A stretch of 57,224 nt of DNA. Origin: Leucobacter sp. 7(1). Lineage in GTDB: Bacteria > Actinomycetota > Actinomycetes > Actinomycetales > Microbacteriaceae. Every line of letters starts with the position of its first letter. The stretch's first letter is position 1. The DNA is taken from positions 1 through 57,224 of the forward strand of contig NZ_FUID01000061.1 in assembly GCF_900163635.1 (NCBI RefSeq). The letters are read 5' to 3'. The notes below the pieces were generated by a model. It saw only the letters and a list, made by a program, of their open reading frames with translations, did not search any database and was not told the origin of the DNA. This document shows positions 55,201-57,224 of the stretch, piece after piece. Position numbers and translations under genes: made by a program.

Positions 55201-55387
55201 GGTCCTCGCGATCGCGCAGTGCGTGGTGTTCTGGTGGGTCATCGGGTCGATGCCCGGGGGAGACGCACTGGGAGTCGGTGCGTTTGTGCTGGGTGGCGTC
55301 CTGCTGGCTGCCATCCTTGCCGAGTGCCTCATCGTGGCGGGGCTGCGGCCCAAATTCCAGAACCGTTCGACGTCCAAGAGAGAATAG
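52268..55387 (+). CDS. DUF2207-type membrane protein with duplicated exported domain
   Basis: A 1039-residue protein with a cytosolic N-terminus and a helix at about 71-88. A first exported beta domain (about 103-330) is followed by a helix, a cytosolic Arg-rich stretch, further helices near 450-500, and a helix near 600. A second exported domain (about 630-935) precedes two to three terminal helices. The domains share a pattern: VEERYTADF...VTVDG...GEHEIAVSYEL versus VVERFTVVF...LLVDG...GEHSVEVRYTL, so an internal duplication. DUF2207 proteins are predicted membrane proteins of unknown function. GGGGGAG precedes the ATG. Confidence 0.8.
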   Translation: MSKDAKPSRRGLPGPDFFDLAGSDPDLLNSGRIPDPAPAHTPFFRWLARILTTIEARLRARGDTSVRNALRVGWALLAAVGLFLLVGPVINKPLEFDDVIASANVDEVDWVARDATVDYTVTRDPEGGFATTVEERYTADFRNGPETAVERVLVTEFQGHDAEFALGQVTVDGETIAAEVDRRATTTTIRIVRPDGERFDGEHEIAVSYELHNLITPKPDDATGAIVDAWNWPVFGELWPQATKGIEVSLTLPQELDEALVRPPQAYVGWLIASATQWLEPDGATAAGIRYSFTNDQGLPPYPDILIRTSFDAGTFAQPETTALFWWQSFGPLLPLAGLAVLTLFAAAARKVVWADSAGEPWYLPRSTPPAGLSPELATALLGRSAHAELVETLTERVTPAERRSWLARLARAGRRAGRLGNAPTVLTTSARWRRSDEVVAQGLRWVPDSYVRDFFVYAPIAVTLLQWGLLRQLSHQVILLVVWWPAVFVLLATALAIATLVLVRRPRPLTPKGARAVQDLKGIHVFARATRLLDRGPVDEPLLPYAVLFVSPRRAGSRVTEHAIRETGELSLAQGWRGGNFLTFPAILALLAAGAVLAGAIGVAATVPPPYAKAERFSDDASNLPGILATEIQGFDIRAELTRDDADAARLEVVERFTVVFAEDSARVPQFAREWSTQYLGQDLGFELDSLLVDGAPAPIREIPQPRSAVVTTQLAEALSGEHSVEVRYTLARPVVDAGTASEATQQLRWAALLDSWEDEYYVNPNNPYDGSEPVRPLRVQLTVAPELADEIREGGWIDTDSDRAKIPFVSGNAVAPWVTEMSSYTEDSQRLELRIGSESHEKDGSVVFRFDADSVESRITDPMAELDQSAADPEAEDPDAGFEVSPEVNATLGHYELQIGSYTDLGARLSFAPDTFTGVTASGAQRFFADYHRPYALMMWGTGGLIAAALGVAAAAALRRQTPGLSLRLVAFVALPVLAIAQCVVFWWVIGSMPGGDALGVGAFVLGGVLLAAILAECLIVAGLRPKFQNRSTSKRE

Positions 55388-55391
55388 GCGT

Positions 55392-57158
55392 ATGACCCAG
55401 ACTGACGCTTCCGCAGCCTTCTTCACCGCACGTGACCAGTTGCTGGCCTGCGCGGGAGATCCGGCGCGCGCCCGCGCCGAGTTCAGCTGGCCTGATGTGG
55501 GCGACTCGTTCAACTGGGCGCACGACGTCTTCGACGTGATCGCCGAGGGTAATGACACTGTCGCGCTCTGGATCGCGGAGGAAGACGGCAGCGAACAAAA
55601 ACTCACCTTCGCGGAGCTGAAGCACCGCTCCGACCAGGTGGCAAACTGGCTGCGCAGCACGGGCGCACGCAAGGGCGACGTAGCAATGCTGATGCTCGGC
55701 AACCGGGTCGAGCTGTGGGAGATCATGCTCGCCGCCATGAAACTCGGCGTCGTGATCCTCCCCACCTCAGTGGTGCTCGGCGCTGCAGAGCTTGAAGACC
55801 GAGTCGCCCGTGCACGCGTGAAGTGGGTATTTGCCGCGCCCGAAGATGCAGTGAAATTCGCGGACGTTCCGGGCTCCTACCGTGGGGTGGGTGTCGGGCT
55901 CGCAGACGCGTCGAAAGATCAGCGCGCCGCGCTGTGGGAGTGGGCCCACTACGAAGAGTCCCGGGCGTCCGGGGCGGGCACTATTCCGAACCGGACGCTG
56001 AGTCAGGATCCGTCGCTCATCTACTTCACGTCGGGGACAACGAGCCTGCCCAAGATCGTGGTGCATTCCCACACGAGCTACCCGCTGGGGCACCTCACCA
56101 CAATGTCGTGGATCGGTGTACGTCCCGGAGACACACACCTCGTGATTAGCGCGCCCGGTTGGGGAAAGCACGCGTGGTCCAGCTTCTTCGGGCCCTGGCA
56201 CGTGGGGGCGACGATCTTTGTGGCGAACTACGGCCGATTCGATGCCGAGTTCCTCGTGTCGGAGCTTGATCGCGCCGGCGTCACAACGTTCTGTGCGCCG
56301 CCTACGGTGTGGCGCATGCTGATCCAGCACCGCCTCGACACGAAGCCGCGTGCGCTGCGCGAGGTCGTGTCAGCGGGCGAACCCCTCAATCCCGAAGTGA
56401 TTGCGCGCATCCAGGAATGGTGGGGGCTCGAGATCCGCGACGGCTACGGCCAGACCGAAACCACCGCTCTCATTGCGAACATGCCGGGCGACCCCGTGGT
56501 TCCTGGTGCCATGGGTCTCCCGCTGCCCGGTGTCGACGCGATCCTCGTGGACCCCGTGACGGGTGAAGAAGCCGAAGAGGGCGAAATCTGCCTGCGAATC
56601 GTTCCCGGTGACGCTGCCGACGCTGCCGCCGCACCGCGGAGTGCGCCGGTGAACCTGATGACCGAGTACCTCGGCAACCCGGAGGCCACCGCCCGGGCAA
56701 CCGCGGACGGACTGTTCCACACGGGTGACGTGGCGCGCCGCGGTGAGGGTGGGGTCCTCACCTTTGTGGGCCGCACCGACGACGTCTTTAAGTCCAGTGA
56801 CTTCAAGGTCTCCCCGTTTGAGGTGGAGAGCGCGCTGCTCGAACACCCGGCGGTCGCGGAGGCCGCGGTTGTGGGCGCACCCGACGAGACCAAGCTGAAC
56901 GTGACGAAGGCGTATGTGGCGCTCGCCGCCGGGGTCCCCGCAAGCCAGGACACAGCGCGGGAGGTGCTGGCACACGCCCGCGTCGCATTGCCGCCGTACA
57001 TGCGCGTACGCCGGGTTGAGTTCTTCGAACTTCCGAAGACGACCTCGGGCAAGATCCGCCGCGTCGAACTCCGCGACCGTGAGGTCGTGGCGTACGACGC
57101 GGGCGAGCGGCTGCCGGAGGAGTGGCGCGAAGAAGACTTCCCCGGTCTCAAGGGCTAA
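55392..57158 (+). CDS. AMP-binding acyl-CoA synthetase (medium-chain/aromatic type)
   Basis: A 588-residue adenylate-forming enzyme. The phosphate loop is YFTSGTTSLPK (Ser where Gly is usual), then GYGQTE and the hinge GRTDDVFKSSDFKVSPFEVE. The C-terminal lysine is in PKTTSGKIRR. It activates a carboxylic acid to acyl-CoA via acyl-AMP. The architecture and the N-terminal FNWAHDVFDVIAE are like the AcsM/benzoate-CoA ligase group; the acid is not known. The gene is complete; 66 bases after it hold no gene. Confidence 0.9.
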   Translation: MTQTDASAAFFTARDQLLACAGDPARARAEFSWPDVGDSFNWAHDVFDVIAEGNDTVALWIAEEDGSEQKLTFAELKHRSDQVANWLRSTGARKGDVAMLMLGNRVELWEIMLAAMKLGVVILPTSVVLGAAELEDRVARARVKWVFAAPEDAVKFADVPGSYRGVGVGLADASKDQRAALWEWAHYEESRASGAGTIPNRTLSQDPSLIYFTSGTTSLPKIVVHSHTSYPLGHLTTMSWIGVRPGDTHLVISAPGWGKHAWSSFFGPWHVGATIFVANYGRFDAEFLVSELDRAGVTTFCAPPTVWRMLIQHRLDTKPRALREVVSAGEPLNPEVIARIQEWWGLEIRDGYGQTETTALIANMPGDPVVPGAMGLPLPGVDAILVDPVTGEEAEEGEICLRIVPGDAADAAAAPRSAPVNLMTEYLGNPEATARATADGLFHTGDVARRGEGGVLTFVGRTDDVFKSSDFKVSPFEVESALLEHPAVAEAAVVGAPDETKLNVTKAYVALAAGVPASQDTAREVLAHARVALPPYMRVRRVEFFELPKTTSGKIRRVELRDREVVAYDAGERLPEEWREEDFPGLKG

Positions 57159-57224
57159 CGCCCTCCTGGCCGCAGTGCGCTGGAACGAGTAGGTCCACCA
57201 GGCCCCGTAGTCAACCGCGTTTGA

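Overview
The window is strongly GC-rich, uses GTG and TTG starts freely, packs genes with ATGA/GTGA/TGATG stop-start overlaps, and carries LAxTG-type sortase anchors and several lipoproteins. This fits a high-GC Gram-positive actinobacterium. The gene families suggest Microbacteriaceae (Leucobacter-like), but that is inference from gene content. I see no rRNA, CRISPR array, insertion sequence, integrase or phage gene. One tRNA gene, tRNA-Arg(ACG), is present.

Layout. (1) 1-4594: end of an Ala-rich repetitive surface protein with an LAATG anchor, then a DUF5819-type membrane protein, an HTTM (vitamin-K-dependent-carboxylase-like) membrane protein and two lipoproteins. (2) 4702-8780, minus strand: a large LuxR-type ATPase regulator and an FAD oxidoreductase. 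(3) 9078-15159: a second module of the same kind as (1), with a 1344-residue anchored surface protein holding about 160 Asp-Pro-Gly-X tetrapeptides, then DUF5819 and HTTM proteins. (4) 15182-17511: an RsbQ-like hydrolase coupled to a PAS/GAF/GGDEF diguanylate cyclase. (5) 17508-21134, minus strand: a MacAB-like export operon (lipoprotein, adaptor, ATPase, permease). (6) 21366-25994: YtcJ-like amidohydrolase, MHS-type transporter, LysR regulator and GNAT acetyltransferase. (7) 26052-34004: iron/siderophore region with a SIP reductase and IrtAB-like ABC half-transporters on the minus strand, facing a TetR regulator, siderophore-binding lipoprotein and two FecCD permeases. (8) 34065-35747: ABC-F ATPase. 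(9) 36146-46086: catabolic region with a PucR regulator, two amidase-signature enzymes, an XRE-cupin regulator, an APC transporter, a CehA-like metallohydrolase and a cupin. (10) 46188-57158: mixed genes, including a dehydrogenase fused to a YWTD-type beta-propeller, a TetR, a second 3-hydroxyacyl-CoA-type dehydrogenase, an ankyrin lipoprotein, tRNA-Arg, apt, a DUF2207 protein and an acyl-CoA synthetase.

The most unusual feature is the repeated module of repetitive sortase-type surface protein, intervening hairpin, DUF5819 and HTTM. It appears twice within 15 kb with different repeat cargo. HTTM proteins belong to the same superfamily as vitamin-K-dependent gamma-glutamyl carboxylase and SdpB, and both copies keep a lysine in the segment that resembles the carboxylase active-site base region. 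A dedicated maturation or modification system for repetitive wall-anchored stalks is a reasonable but untested hypothesis. Other items worth a second look are the RsbQ-GGDEF pair, the divergent iron promoter with nested TetR-like and DtxR-like sites, the FecBCD locus without an ATPase, and the dehydrogenase-propeller fusion.
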